Origin: Deltaproteobacteria bacterium
GTDB taxonomy: Bacteria > Desulfobacterota > DSM-4660 > Desulfatiglandales > Desulfatiglandaceae
Direction of reading: 5' to 3'
DNA: 35,889 bases
Assembly: GCA_003646995.1 (NCBI GenBank)
Contig: QMLZ01000006.1
Location: 1 to 35,889, forward strand
Shown: piece after piece, positions 6,979-15,285 of the stretch
Position numbering within the stretch: the first letter of the stretch is position 1
Layout of the letters: each line of letters opens with the position of its first letter
The notes under the pieces: generated by a model
The model's database searches: none
Told to the model about the DNA's origin: nothing
Seen by the model: only the letters and a program-made list of their open reading frames with translations
Made by a program: the position numbers and the translations under genes

Positions 6979-8691
6979 ATGAAAAGCAAAGTAATAGACA
7001 TAACCAAGCACAAATTGGCGCGAAGAAGGGGTCTATCACCTGATAGGATAGATCTTCAACAGATGTCGCGCATGACAGGAACACAGATTCTCAAAAGCAT
7101 CCTTGAGCTGGAGGATCCAGAGAAGGCTGTCCAAGCCCTTTCACCCCAGGACTACTATTGGCTCATTAAGAAAATAGGCGAGGACGACTGCCTCCCGATT
7201 TTGGAGCTAGGAAACACAAGGCAGTGGCATCATGTTATGGATCTCGAGATATGGGAAAGGGATCGCATCGATCTATCACAAGCTTCCTTGTGGATGAAAA
7301 GGCTGCAGATAGCGGATGGCCATGAACTTGCAAAATGGCTGTATACTGAAGGTCAGCACTTTGCCTATTATTACTTTTTCAAGACATTGGAAATCCGTAT
7401 AGTTGGCCATGATGATCCCGTGGATCTCCCCGAAGGCTTTTTTACTCTTGACGGTGTATTTTATGTCAGAAGCAAGGATCCTGAGCTAAGGGAGTCGGTT
7501 CAGAGGATACTAGAAGCAATGGCTTCTTTGGATCTTGAACGCTACCATACGTTGTTGGTAGGGCTATCTGGCGTGCTTCCCGCGGAGCTGGAAGAGGAGA
7601 TGTTCAGGCTGAGGAACATCCGCATCGCCGAATACGGCTTCCTCCCATTTGACGAGGCAATGTCTGTTTACTCGGCCCTGCCGCCAAGAGCTGTGGTCCG
7701 CGATAATTCCCAGCAGGAAGAAAATGTTGTGAGTATAGAAGACGAAGACGTAAAATCCATCATTCCGCTTGCACCTCTCTACCATGCGCAACAGAGCTCC
7801 CTTTTGGTCAGGGTGGCGAGCCAATCCAGGGACGAGGAATTCCTAGAGCGGCTGAGGCTGGAATTCGCAGGTTTGTGTAATCAAATTCTCTCGGCCGAGG
7901 GTTTACGGATTGATAGGTTCGAGGTTCTTGTGAAGACATGCCGCAGGGCTGCAGGGTATCTAAATGTGGCTCTTGAGAAGCTTTGCAATATTGATCTCAC
8001 CGCTGCGGAGCAAATCCTCAGAAAAAATCCTTTGCTGAATGTTTTCAGGGTCGGCTTTGGACTCGCACTCAGGCTGAAATGGGATGTGGAGAGGTGGATA
8101 AAGCAAAGCTGGTTTGCAAGGGCAGGCCTGTCTGTTAATTTTTGGGGGGATAAATGGGGCTCGGTCCTATCGGGCATATTACAAAAGAAACCTCTTTACT
8201 ACGTAGGAGATAGGGAAGGAGAACTCTATCGCGATTTTGAGGCACTTGAGGAGGTTGAGGAAGTTCGTACTGTTTTCATGAGGTGTAGGGCCTTGGATGC
8301 TCTGCTAGCTCAACTTTCGCCCACCATCAAGTCAAAGGAAGAGGTTGAACAAGAGGTAACGTTTCACGGCATACTTTTTACTTTTTGGGGTCATCACCTA
8401 TTGGGACACGCTCTCACCCATTCACCTTTTGGGATTGACGATGCAAAAAAACTCTTGGGTAAGCTAAGGGCAGGGGAAAAGCGCCCTCCGTACAAGATGG
8501 AGGAGCACAAAGAAGTATTTGTGAGGTACTATAGAAACCTAGGAAGTTCCCTGGAAAGGAATGATCAATTACTCTTGGCTGAAACCCTCTCCCTTTTATG
8601 GGAGGAGTTTCAGGAGGAATACCAGTGGGTGGATATCGGCTATCTTGACCCACGTTTTTCAAAGTTCTTGAGAATCAGGCCCTCTCCCTAA
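6979..8691 (+). CDS. DUF6178-like protein of unknown function
   Basis: About 570 residues with no signal peptide or membrane segment; it looks soluble and mostly helical. The opening segment ITKHKLARRRGLSPDRIDLQ and the following block with YYWLIKKIGEDDCLPIL resemble a protein family seen in sulfate-reducing Desulfobacterota that I associate with DUF6178, but this is from memory and no characterised member is known to me. ATG 6979 follows TAGGTATGAG; a GTG at 6964 would add five residues. The 3' end overlaps the convergent 70-residue protein gene by 17 bases. No function can be proposed from the sequence. Confidence 0.75.
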   Translation: MKSKVIDITKHKLARRRGLSPDRIDLQQMSRMTGTQILKSILELEDPEKAVQALSPQDYYWLIKKIGEDDCLPILELGNTRQWHHVMDLEIWERDRIDLSQASLWMKRLQIADGHELAKWLYTEGQHFAYYYFFKTLEIRIVGHDDPVDLPEGFFTLDGVFYVRSKDPELRESVQRILEAMASLDLERYHTLLVGLSGVLPAELEEEMFRLRNIRIAEYGFLPFDEAMSVYSALPPRAVVRDNSQQEENVVSIEDEDVKSIIPLAPLYHAQQSSLLVRVASQSRDEEFLERLRLEFAGLCNQILSAEGLRIDRFEVLVKTCRRAAGYLNVALEKLCNIDLTAAEQILRKNPLLNVFRVGFGLALRLKWDVERWIKQSWFARAGLSVNFWGDKWGSVLSGILQKKPLYYVGDREGELYRDFEALEEVEEVRTVFMRCRALDALLAQLSPTIKSKEEVEQEVTFHGILFTFWGHHLLGHALTHSPFGIDDAKKLLGKLRAGEKRPPYKMEEHKEVFVRYYRNLGSSLERNDQLLLAETLSLLWEEFQEEYQWVDIGYLDPRFSKFLRIRPSP

Positions 8692-8887
8692 TTTGTTCTT
8701 CTGTAAAACAAGCGGTGCAATTTTTGCCCCATAAAGAGAATGTTTTATTGTCCTTGTAAACCTGCAAGTTTATGTAGCCATCCTGCATCAATTTCTTGAG
8801 GGCTGAAACAGGTAGTGAGAAGCCGTCGACGTTAACCTCCTGTCCGTTTTCCTTCCCAGAGACGAGTTCTTCGATCTTGAACGGCAT
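8675..8887 (-). CDS. Small hypothetical protein (70 aa)
   Basis: A compact 70-residue protein whose ATG is preceded by GGAGGAGGGAAACGA, a strong ribosome site. The only recognisable motif is one CTAC (C57, C60) near the C-terminus; there is no membrane segment. It is monocistronic, with a palindromic element upstream (8943-8964) that may control it. I do not recognise the family. Confidence 0.62.
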   Translation of the reverse strand: MPFKIEELVSGKENGQEVNVDGFSLPVSALKKLMQDGYINLQVYKDNKTFSLWGKNCTACFTEEQIRERA

Positions 8888-8942
8888 TCGTTTCCCTCCT
8901 CCATTAAAAGAATTAGCTTCTCTTGTCTTGAAAATCTTTGCA

Positions 8943-8964
8943 CTCGTTATGATTCGTTAACGAG
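8943..8964. promoter_or_regulatory. Perfect inverted repeat CTCGTTA-N8-TAACGAG
   Basis: Seven-base arms separated by eight bases. The right arm lies within a second short palindrome, CGTTAACG (8955-8962). It sits about 55 bases upstream of the 70-residue gene start on the minus strand and 27 bases beyond the stop of the ABC permease gene. No T-run follows either arm on the minus strand, so an operator is more likely than a terminator. Confidence 0.35.
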
Positions 8965-8990
8965 GACTCGATATCTGTTAAAAAAAATAA

Positions 8991-9950
8991 TCACGTTCGG
9001 ATTTCTTGCAACATGAATACCAGATATGAGATGGCAAAGCAAATTAGAGTTATGGCTACCAGAGCTGTAACATGAGGGTACACCACTATGAGGCTTTGGC
9101 CAAAGGACAATGGATTCTGGAATCTGGATGCGGAGATCTGCTCCATCGGCCCCATGAGGATGAATGACCGAGTGGTTTTCCTCATGGGATTGATTATGAT
9201 GGTAGAAGCATCTGAGTACAGTACCATAGGAGAAAACAAGGAGATTCTCTCCTTGATACGTGTGTTTTTTATCAGGATTTCGGGACTCGTTCCCTCTTTA
9301 GCATTTAAGGGCGCGGCAGCGTTCGCGACCACGCTCGCCCCGAGGGTGACAAAGAATGAGAGGAAGATCCATAGGGCCACTGAGGCAAGCGCAGAAGTCG
9401 CAATGCTTTTGAACAGGATGGAGAACAGTATGGAGAGGCCCAACCAGAAAGATATGTAAAATATGCTAATAATAAGACAGATGAACAGTCGCCATACCTC
9501 CTCAACCCCAGGGACAACGCCCACAAGCGTCAGACCGAACCCCGACACCACCAGCACTATAGAGACGAGCATTATGGAGATGGTCACTACCCCGGCCAGG
9601 AACTTTCCGTTTATTACTGCATCACGGTAAATGGGCTGGGAAGTTATCTTTATCAAAGTGCCCTGAGCTCTTTCCTTGTTCACAGCGTCGAAGCCTAGAA
9701 CGATGCCGATAAGTGGGCCGAAAAAGGCCACAAACTGGACCATGGAAAACAGTGCCCCAGGGGTGTTAAAAAGCATCAAGAACACGAATTTGGGCTTGGC
9801 AACCCCCTCCAGGCTTTCCTTTAAATGCAACCCCGCCACGTAGCTTGTTATGAAACTTACCATGGCAATGAGGGCAAACAGGGTTACGAACCTGTAACTA
9901 CTGAAGTGGTCTGCCAGTTCCTTTCGAAAAACCGCGTATAATCCCTGCAT
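8991..9950 (-). CDS. ABC-2 type transporter permease
   Basis: 319 residues with six probable membrane helices: one near the N-terminus (about 24-42), a group between about 88 and 210, and one at the C-terminus. A large extracytoplasmic loop lies between the first and second helices, and the last long loop precedes the final helix. The segment VNKERAQGTLIKITSQPIYRD is a typical coupling region of ABC-2 (NatB/Nos-type) permeases. It begins 2 bases after the ATPase gene ends, so together they form the exporter. The substrate is unknown. Confidence 0.88.
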   Translation of the reverse strand: MQGLYAVFRKELADHFSSYRFVTLFALIAMVSFITSYVAGLHLKESLEGVAKPKFVFLMLFNTPGALFSMVQFVAFFGPLIGIVLGFDAVNKERAQGTLIKITSQPIYRDAVINGKFLAGVVTISIMLVSIVLVVSGFGLTLVGVVPGVEEVWRLFICLIISIFYISFWLGLSILFSILFKSIATSALASVALWIFLSFFVTLGASVVANAAAPLNAKEGTSPEILIKNTRIKERISLFSPMVLYSDASTIIINPMRKTTRSFILMGPMEQISASRFQNPLSFGQSLIVVYPHVTALVAITLICFAISYLVFMLQEIRT

Positions 9951-9952
9951 GC

Positions 9953-10711
9953 CTATCCCTCCCGGAAATATTTCAGATAGATTTCTTCAAGGGAGTACGT
10001 CTTATCCCCCAGGCCGAATTTTTCCGTTGACAACTGGTCAAGTGTCCCCTGTGCCACCATCTTACCGTTTATCATTATCCCTACGCGGTCTGACATTCTT
10101 TGAACTTGGTGGAGGTCATGAGAGGACAAAAGGACCGTCATATTATGCTCTTCCTTCAAACGCACAATCAGATCGATAATGTTAAGGGCAGCCTCGGGAT
10201 CCAAGCCTAACGTCGGCTCGTCCAAGAACAACACCTTAGGGTCTTTTATGAGTACCTCTGCGATGCCCAATCTCTGTTTCATGCCTCGGGAATAGTTGCC
10301 CACTTTTTTGTAGGCCTCATCCTTCAGTCCCACGAGATCGAGGAGATCATCGATTTTTTTCCTGGCTTCGCTCTCGGGTATTCCGTTGAGGGCGGCAATA
10401 TAGTCCAAACTCTGAATTGCGTCCAACTCAGGGTAAAAGCCCACATTTTCCGGCATGTAGCCGATGATCCTTTTTACATCCCTCGCCCTCCTCACTGGGT
10501 CGAGTCCGCATACAACCGCTTCTCCACTCGACGGCCTGGTGAGACCCATCAGCATGAGCAGGGTAGTCGTCTTCCCGGCCCCATTGGGTCCCAAAAACCC
10601 GAAAATTTCTCCCTCGTTTAATGTAAAGGTAAGGTGGTCTACGGCAATTTGCTTGCCGTAATACTTGGTAAGATCTGTGGTCTGGACAATAATGCTATCG
10701 TCTGCAGCCAT
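9953..10711 (-). CDS. ABC transporter ATP-binding protein
   Basis: 252 residues with a complete nucleotide-binding domain: Walker A GPNGAGKTT (41-49), a YMPE Q-loop variant near 86, signature SRGMKQRLG (141-149), Walker B LFLDEP (161-166) and H-loop SSHDLHQ (about 196-202). It resembles the ATPases of ABC-2 exporters (CcmA/NatA/NosF type). It is placed between the membrane-anchored NEW3 protein gene, 1 base upstream, and the permease gene, 2 bases downstream, so the three products very probably form one complex. Confidence 0.93.
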   Translation of the reverse strand: MAADDSIIVQTTDLTKYYGKQIAVDHLTFTLNEGEIFGFLGPNGAGKTTTLLMLMGLTRPSSGEAVVCGLDPVRRARDVKRIIGYMPENVGFYPELDAIQSLDYIAALNGIPESEARKKIDDLLDLVGLKDEAYKKVGNYSRGMKQRLGIAEVLIKDPKVLFLDEPTLGLDPEAALNIIDLIVRLKEEHNMTVLLSSHDLHQVQRMSDRVGIMINGKMVAQGTLDQLSTEKFGLGDKTYSLEEIYLKYFREG

Positions 10712-10712
10712 T

Positions 10713-11933
10713 TTAACGCCTTCCCAGTTTTACAAATAATATTACTAGTCCGAGCAGGACAAAGACAATGATGCCAATACCGATCCAGCCCCATGCTGTG
10801 GAGGCCTTTACGGTAACCCTCAATTCAAGGTTCTTGCTGACTTTTCCAGCGTCAATGTTAAGGGAGACAGAGTAGTCGCCCACGAGTGCTTGTTCAGATG
10901 GTTTAACAGTCACTTCAATTTGTTTCAATGCATCGGGGGCGAGGGTCTCAATTTTTTCCGGCTTGAATGTTACCTTCCAGTTCTCGGGTTTGAACGAAAG
11001 GAAATGAATATTGTTAAGGGGCGCTGAGCCGGTGTTTTTTACATACACAGAGATGCTGGAAGGTTTTCCTTTTTGAGCGTTCAAGGAAAGCAGTCCGTCA
11101 GAGGTGCCCACCTCCATCTTGTAGGTTCCCGTTAGAATTACGCTAAGACTGGCTTCGCCCTCTGCGTCTGGTGAGGAAACCTTAACAGTTATTGGATACT
11201 TGCCAGGCTCGGCCAACGGAAACGGTTTTACCTCTACCGCGACACTTTGGCTTTGATCCGCCTTGCGCCGGACACTGGAGATGAATTTGTCCTCATAGGC
11301 GGGCTTAAAATTGACATCCCAGTTTTCCGGGGCCTTAGCGGTAAGACTGAATACCGCGTCTTTATCCAGCTTGTTCTCAACTTCTATGGAAAATTCAAAT
11401 TTGGCGTCAGTGGGGCCCCTCAACACAGGATATGAAGCGGTGATATTTACCCCTTTTGCTTTCTTACCCTTTTCCTTTGACTTCACATTTATTGTAATAA
11501 CATTGGTGCTCTTAAACTTATGGTCTATTGTTTCTCCCACCACCTTAAAAATATACTTGCCGGGCCCCACGTCTTTCCCTGGTTCAGCCCTAAAGGTTAG
11601 GCTTCTTGATTCGTCGCTACCCACATGCACACCAGTAACACCGTAGCTATATGTCTTGATCCATGCCTTCCATCCCTTAGGAACCTCTGTAACTTTCAAG
11701 TCAACTATTTCATCCCTTTTCCCCCCATTCTTGACGAACAGGTCAATACTTACTCCCTCCCCTTCATCAATAACTACCCCGGTGTATTCGGGATATACCC
11801 TGACCAGTCTGTCAGGCAGGTCTTTTTTCTTGGCTGCAAAGGCCGGGGAAGAGAAGAAAAGCCCTGCGCAAACCAACATGAAAACCATCAACAACACCAT
11901 ACTGCGAGAAAATCCTTTGCTATTGAGTCCCAT
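10713..11933 (-). CDS. Membrane-anchored NEW3/COG1470-like protein
   Basis: 406 residues. A signal peptide covers about 1-33 (hydrophobic core, AFA cleavage site). Three Ig-like, NEW3-type beta domains follow (about 45-150, 160-262 and 270-372), each with a variant of the 'P..W / F.P' pattern (for example VPKGWKAWI, APENWDVNF, KPENWKVTF). One C-terminal membrane helix (about 379-401) and a short basic tail end the protein. It would display the beta domains on the outer face of the inner membrane. Coupling to an ABC-2 exporter recurs in bacteria and archaea, but the function is not established. Its substrate role (polymer or protein binding) is inference. Confidence 0.82.
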   Translation of the reverse strand: MGLNSKGFSRSMVLLMVFMLVCAGLFFSSPAFAAKKKDLPDRLVRVYPEYTGVVIDEGEGVSIDLFVKNGGKRDEIVDLKVTEVPKGWKAWIKTYSYGVTGVHVGSDESRSLTFRAEPGKDVGPGKYIFKVVGETIDHKFKSTNVITINVKSKEKGKKAKGVNITASYPVLRGPTDAKFEFSIEVENKLDKDAVFSLTAKAPENWDVNFKPAYEDKFISSVRRKADQSQSVAVEVKPFPLAEPGKYPITVKVSSPDAEGEASLSVILTGTYKMEVGTSDGLLSLNAQKGKPSSISVYVKNTGSAPLNNIHFLSFKPENWKVTFKPEKIETLAPDALKQIEVTVKPSEQALVGDYSVSLNIDAGKVSKNLELRVTVKASTAWGWIGIGIIVFVLLGLVILFVKLGRR

Positions 11934-12022
11934 GAAACCGCCCTCCTTAAATATCTTCAGTTCTCAACATCTGTGAAGCGACAAGCTCTAATAAGAAAGA
12001 TAAAAGGCCTCATGGAGAGACC

Positions 12023-12403
12023 CTAGTTTTCAGTCCAATCGTCTGATTTCGCATGGCTTTCCAAGGACTTCGGGTCATACCCTGCCTTTTCGTAATCATC
12101 CAGTGCGCGCAATTTGAGATCCCTGTCTTTAATCTTTTCTGAGTGCTTATCGGCGAGTTCAGCTGCATGGCTCCACATACCTTCTCTTTCATACTCTGCT
12201 ATCTGCTTTTCTACGCGGACATGTTCTTCGGATGTTTCCATTACTGCGGCCCGGCACCATGATATCACTTTCCTGACTTTAGCCCCACAGTAAGGGCACT
12301 CGGTCAAAGGAGGTTCATTGAGGCTTTGAATGACTTCAAATCTGCTCCTGCACTTCTTGCAGGCCTTGCTGGGATCAGTGGCCTCGTATTCATATATAGG
12401 CAC
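12023..12403 (-). CDS. FmdB-family zinc ribbon protein
   Basis: 126 residues. The N-terminal 45 residues are an FmdB/CxxC_CxxC_SSSS-type regulatory ribbon: MPIYEYEA start, then CKKC (C15, C18) and CPYC (C36, C39). The remainder is a charged helical tail unlike the short low-complexity tail of most members. The family is often called a putative regulatory protein, but no direct function is known. An AGGATACTCC stretch precedes the ATG. It lies between the NEW3 gene and the hypothetical gene next to groEL, in the same direction. Confidence 0.85.
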   Translation of the reverse strand: MPIYEYEATDPSKACKKCRSRFEVIQSLNEPPLTECPYCGAKVRKVISWCRAAVMETSEEHVRVEKQIAEYEREGMWSHAAELADKHSEKIKDRDLKLRALDDYEKAGYDPKSLESHAKSDDWTEN

Positions 12404-12533
12404 CGGAGTATCCTCCCTGAATCCTCCCAGTAAACGCGTTGAAGATCTGACATGCTCAGCCTGCCAACTGGGTGGCCCTACTGTATTAAAAAAAATGGAT
12501 TTGTAAAGCTTTTTAAACGCGGATCAAGGTCCT

Positions 12534-12896
12534 TTAGTCTTTTCCGATTTTCTCCCATCGCTTTGAAAGTTGATTCAGCCATTCTTCGAATGGCAGATAT
12601 TGGCCCGTGTATTGATCATAACAGGGCTCGAGGGTGCGATTCTCTCGGTCGCCTTTCTGAGAGTTAAGGATTTCTCGCAAAGTGGTGATTACCTCAGCTT
12701 TTGACAGATTATACATCTCTGCAAGCTTCTTTGTTCCGGGCATGTTGCGGTTAACCGCTGCCATTTGCCAGAGGGCTTTTCTTTGCAAATCTTGGGATTG
12801 ATCATGAAGCTCGAGCTCTCTCGCCAACCTCTCGGCCCTGACAAAAAGACCCCCATCTATAAGTGCCTTCAGTTCTTGTTGTCTATCTTTTTCCAT
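12534..12896 (-). CDS. Hypothetical helical protein downstream of groEL
   Basis: About 120 residues from ATG 12896. The frame is open back to a TTG at 12980, but that stretch contains the strong GC-rich hairpin after groEL, so the internal ATG is preferred. The protein is charged and helical; the segment GTKKLAEMYNLSKAEVITTLREI could be a helix-turn-helix-like unit, but this is weak. I do not recognise the family. Its position suggests it may be expressed by read-through from groESL. Confidence 0.55.
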   Translation of the reverse strand: MEKDRQQELKALIDGGLFVRAERLARELELHDQSQDLQRKALWQMAAVNRNMPGTKKLAEMYNLSKAEVITTLREILNSQKGDRENRTLEPCYDQYTGQYLPFEEWLNQLSKRWEKIGKD

Positions 12897-12919
12897 ACTT
12901 GGGATACCATCACAAAGCT

Positions 12920-12959
12920 TGCCCCCGGAACAGGACCAAAAGGCCTTGCCCCGGGGGCA
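12920..12959 (-). terminator. GC-rich hairpin after groEL
   Basis: A perfect 9-bp stem, TGCCCCCGG / CCGGGGGCA, with a 22-base loop that can itself form a smaller imperfect stem. It begins about 22 bases after the groEL stop codon on the minus strand. No T-run follows, so it is either a partial attenuator between groEL and the downstream hypothetical gene or an mRNA 3' stabiliser. Confidence 0.5.
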
Positions 12960-12980
12960 GAGCTGATTTAGGTTGTTCAA

Positions 12981-14606
12981 CTAGTACATGTCTTCAGAAG
13001 GCATTCCAGGCTGGGCTGTGCTCTTTTTGGGTTCAGGTTTTTCAGCCACCATTGCCTCGGTGGTGAGCAGCAGGCCCGCCACGGATGCTGCATTCTGAAG
13101 CGCATAGCGCGTCACTTTTGTTGGGTCTATTACACCGGCCTTGATGAGGTCTTCGTACTCGCCTCTTTCGGCGTTGAAGCCAAAAGCACCTTTTCCGTCC
13201 TTTACCTTTTGCACCACAACCGAGCCCTCAAAACCGGCATTGTTGGCGATTTGGCGCACAGGCTCTTCCAGTGCCCGTTTCACCAACTCAGCACCCAGTT
13301 TCTCGTCTCCTTCAAACTCGGCCTTGTCAAGTACCTTCATGGCCCTTACGTAGGCCACTCCTCCACCGGGAACTATCCCTTCTTCAACGGCCGCCCTTGT
13401 GGCATTGAGTGCGTCTTCCACGCGATCTTTCTTTTCCTTCATCTCCGCCTCAGTTGCAGCACCAACATTAATCACCGCAACACCACCTATCAGTTTTGCA
13501 AGGCGCTCCTGCAGCTTTTCTCGGTCATAATCGCTTGTAGTTTCTTCTATCTGTACCCGGATCTGTTTCACTCGACCTTCCAGGGCCTCTCGGCTTCCTC
13601 CACCGTCCACTATGGTGGTGTTGTCCTTGTCAATGTTTACCCTCTTGGCAGTACCTAGGTCGTTGATGGTAACGTTCTCCAGTTTGAGGCCTAAGTCCTC
13701 GCTTATTACCTGGCCGCCAGTGAGTATCGCTATATCCTGAAGCATGGCCTTTCTCCTGTCACCAAAGCCAGGAGCTTTGACTGCCGCGCACTGCAGCGTT
13801 CCTCTCAGCTTGTTAACGACCAGTGTGGCCAGTGCTTCACCTTCAACATCCTCTGCAATGATCAACAGAGGCTTGTTCATCCTGGCGATCTGTTCTAGGA
13901 TGGGAACCAAATCCTTCATGCTGCTGATCTTTTTCTCATGGAGCAGTATATAAGGCTCGTCCAGGTGGACCTCCATCTTCTCCGGATCCGTGACAAAGTA
14001 GGGGCTAAGATATCCGCGATCAAATTGCATTCCTTCCACGATTTCTAACGTGGTTTCCATACCCTTGGCTTCTTCAACTGTAATCACCCCTTCTTTGCCC
14101 ACTTTTTCCATAGCCTCGGAAATGATCTCACCAATGGTGCTGTCATTATTAGCAGAGATGGTTCCGACTTGAGAGATTTCCTTTTTCTCCTTAGTGGGCT
14201 TAGAAATCTTTTTCAGTTCCTCCACCACGAGGTCTACAGCCTTGTCAATACCGCGCTTGAGAGCCATGGGATTGGCGCCTGCAGCAACTAGTTTGGAACC
14301 TTCCCTGTAAATGGCTTGAGCCAAAATAGTTGCTGTGGTGGTACCGTCACCGGCTACATCAGAGGTTTTTGATGCAACCTCTTTAACCATCTGGGCTCCC
14401 ATGTTCTCAAATTTATCCTCGAGCTCTATCTCTTTGGCTACCGTCACTCCGTCCTTGGTGATCTTTGGGGATCCCCATGATTTTTCAATAATGACGTTTC
14501 TTCCTTTTGGACCAAGGGTGACCTTAACAGCATCGGCCAGGATGTCCACTCCTTTCATCATCTTTTCCCTGGCCTCTAAGCTATATTTGATCTCTTTACC
14601 TGCCAT
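12981..14606 (-). CDS. groL: Chaperonin GroEL (Hsp60)
   Basis: The 60-kDa chaperonin, 541 residues from ATG 14606, which has a GAGGAGG Shine-Dalgarno site 8-9 bases upstream; the open frame extends six residues further without reason. Near-universal GroEL blocks are present: the TLGPKGRNV phosphate-binding loop, DGTTTAT (ATPase, about 87-93), GGGVA near 414 and the NAA(S)VAGLLLTTE block before the tail. The C-terminus is short, ending in [10 protein letters not shown] rather than the usual GGM repeat. It folds cytoplasmic proteins in an ATP-driven cycle with GroES, encoded 17 bases upstream. Confidence 0.98.
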   Translation of the reverse strand: MAGKEIKYSLEAREKMMKGVDILADAVKVTLGPKGRNVIIEKSWGSPKITKDGVTVAKEIELEDKFENMGAQMVKEVASKTSDVAGDGTTTATILAQAIYREGSKLVAAGANPMALKRGIDKAVDLVVEELKKISKPTKEKKEISQVGTISANNDSTIGEIISEAMEKVGKEGVITVEEAKGMETTLEIVEGMQFDRGYLSPYFVTDPEKMEVHLDEPYILLHEKKISSMKDLVPILEQIARMNKPLLIIAEDVEGEALATLVVNKLRGTLQCAAVKAPGFGDRRKAMLQDIAILTGGQVISEDLGLKLENVTINDLGTAKRVNIDKDNTTIVDGGGSREALEGRVKQIRVQIEETTSDYDREKLQERLAKLIGGVAVINVGAATEAEMKEKKDRVEDALNATRAAVEEGIVPGGGVAYVRAMKVLDKAEFEGDEKLGAELVKRALEEPVRQIANNAGFEGSVVVQKVKDGKGAFGFNAERGEYEDLIKAGVIDPTKVTRYALQNAASVAGLLLTTEAMVAEKPEPKKSTAQPGMPSEDMY

Positions 14607-14623
14607 GACAGAACACCTCCTCA

Positions 14624-14914
14624 TTAATTTTCAACAATAGCCAAGATATCGTCTTCTCTCATGATTAGATGTTCTACACCATCGATTTTGATCTCGTTTC
14701 CCGCATATTTGCTAAACAGAACCCTGTCATTTTCCTTAACCGCCAGAGGTATTCTCTCCCCATTTTCATTTACCTTTCCAGGACCAACTGCGATCACTTT
14801 CCCTTCTTGGGGTTTCTCTTTGGCGGTATCAGGGATAATGATACCTCCTGAAGTTTTTTCTTCCTCTTCGATCCTAAGTACCAGCACCCTGTCATTCAAA
14901 GGCCGTATCTTCAT
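14624..14914 (-). CDS. groS: Co-chaperonin GroES (Hsp10)
   Basis: 96 residues from ATG 14914, which has AGGAGG nine bases upstream. The N-terminus ([12 protein letters not shown]), the mobile loop ([18 protein letters not shown]) and the C-terminal EDDILAIVE are typical of the family. It caps the GroEL cavity. It starts the groES-groEL operon. Its long leader carries a hairpin (14951-14972). Confidence 0.97.
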   Translation of the reverse strand: MKIRPLNDRVLVLRIEEEEKTSGGIIIPDTAKEKPQEGKVIAVGPGKVNENGERIPLAVKENDRVLFSKYAGNEIKIDGVEHLIMREDDILAIVEN

Positions 14915-14950
14915 TTTGCGCAACCTCCTTTTTCATTAAAAATGTAGTGT

Positions 14951-14972
14951 CTCGTGGCGGCCAGGCCACGAG
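14951..14972 (-). promoter_or_regulatory. Perfect hairpin in the groES leader
   Basis: The arms CTCGTGGC and GCCACGAG (8 bp, perfect) surround a 6-base loop. It is 30-40 bases upstream of the groES start codon and would lie within the transcribed leader. It does not match the CIRCE consensus (TTAGCACTC-N9-GAGTGCTAA), so if it controls the heat-shock operon it does so through a different repressor or as an RNA element. Confidence 0.45.
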
Positions 14973-15054
14973 GGGCGAGCGGAAAATGTGGGTTTGGTCG
15001 TGTTTAAAGGTGCTAAGTATTTAAAATTATTGATAGTTATTTTCTTGGTAGATA

Positions 15055-15082
15055 AATTTAACCACCCTTTTCGCCTTGTCAA
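15055..15082 (-). promoter_or_regulatory. Candidate groESL promoter
   Basis: On the minus strand, TTGACA (perfect -35) is followed by 16 bases and TAAATT (four of six -10 bases). Transcription would start near 15048 and give a leader of about 130 bases that includes the hairpin at 14951-14972. A sigma-32 type promoter could not be placed convincingly. Confidence 0.5.
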
Positions 15083-15109
15083 GACCCCCCATATGATTTT
15101 TTAAACTCC

Positions 15110-15138
15110 TTGACAACCGATTTTCAAAGACGTAATTT
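15110..15138 (+). promoter_or_regulatory. Candidate promoter of the LysM gene
   Basis: TTGACA, 17 bases, TAATTT. The -35 is perfect and the -10 has the most important T, A and final T. It is divergent from the groESL promoter with their -35 boxes only 27 bases apart. The leader to the GTG at 15286 would be about 140 bases, and I see no riboswitch-like structure in it. Confidence 0.5.
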
Positions 15139-15285
15139 CGCAAGTTATCTAAGTTAGCCCGTGAATTTAATGGCAATTTGTCAGCCAGCTGTGACAAAGA
15201 ATTTCAGATTACGCACAGTAACGCCGATATATTAAAACGAATTATAGTCGCAAACGCCTTATGCATCCAATTAGGGGGTGAACAC

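Noticed and set aside
12897..12980. N-terminal part of the hypothetical protein after groEL (TTG 12980)
   Set aside because: The stretch holds the GC-rich hairpin and has no ribosome site; the ATG at 12896 is the more natural start.
15001..15030. CIRCE operator for groESL
   Set aside because: Only one TTAGCAC-like half is seen (near 15010 on the minus strand); the second half and the 9-base spacer are missing.
15084..15095. Sigma-32 type -10 box (CCCCCCATAT) near groESL
   Set aside because: It points away from groESL (plus strand) and lacks a matching CTTGAA -35 at the right distance.
15169..15186. Sigma-54 site TGGCAATTTGTCAGCC upstream of the LysM gene
   Set aside because: The GG-N10-GC spacing is right, but the -12 side is CAGC instead of TTGC and the CACG block is broken; a better sigma-70 promoter lies just upstream.
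15178..15285. N-terminal extension of the LysM protein from TTG 15178
   Set aside because: It would put 36 residues before the signal peptide; GTG 15286 has a strong ribosome site and directly precedes the signal peptide.
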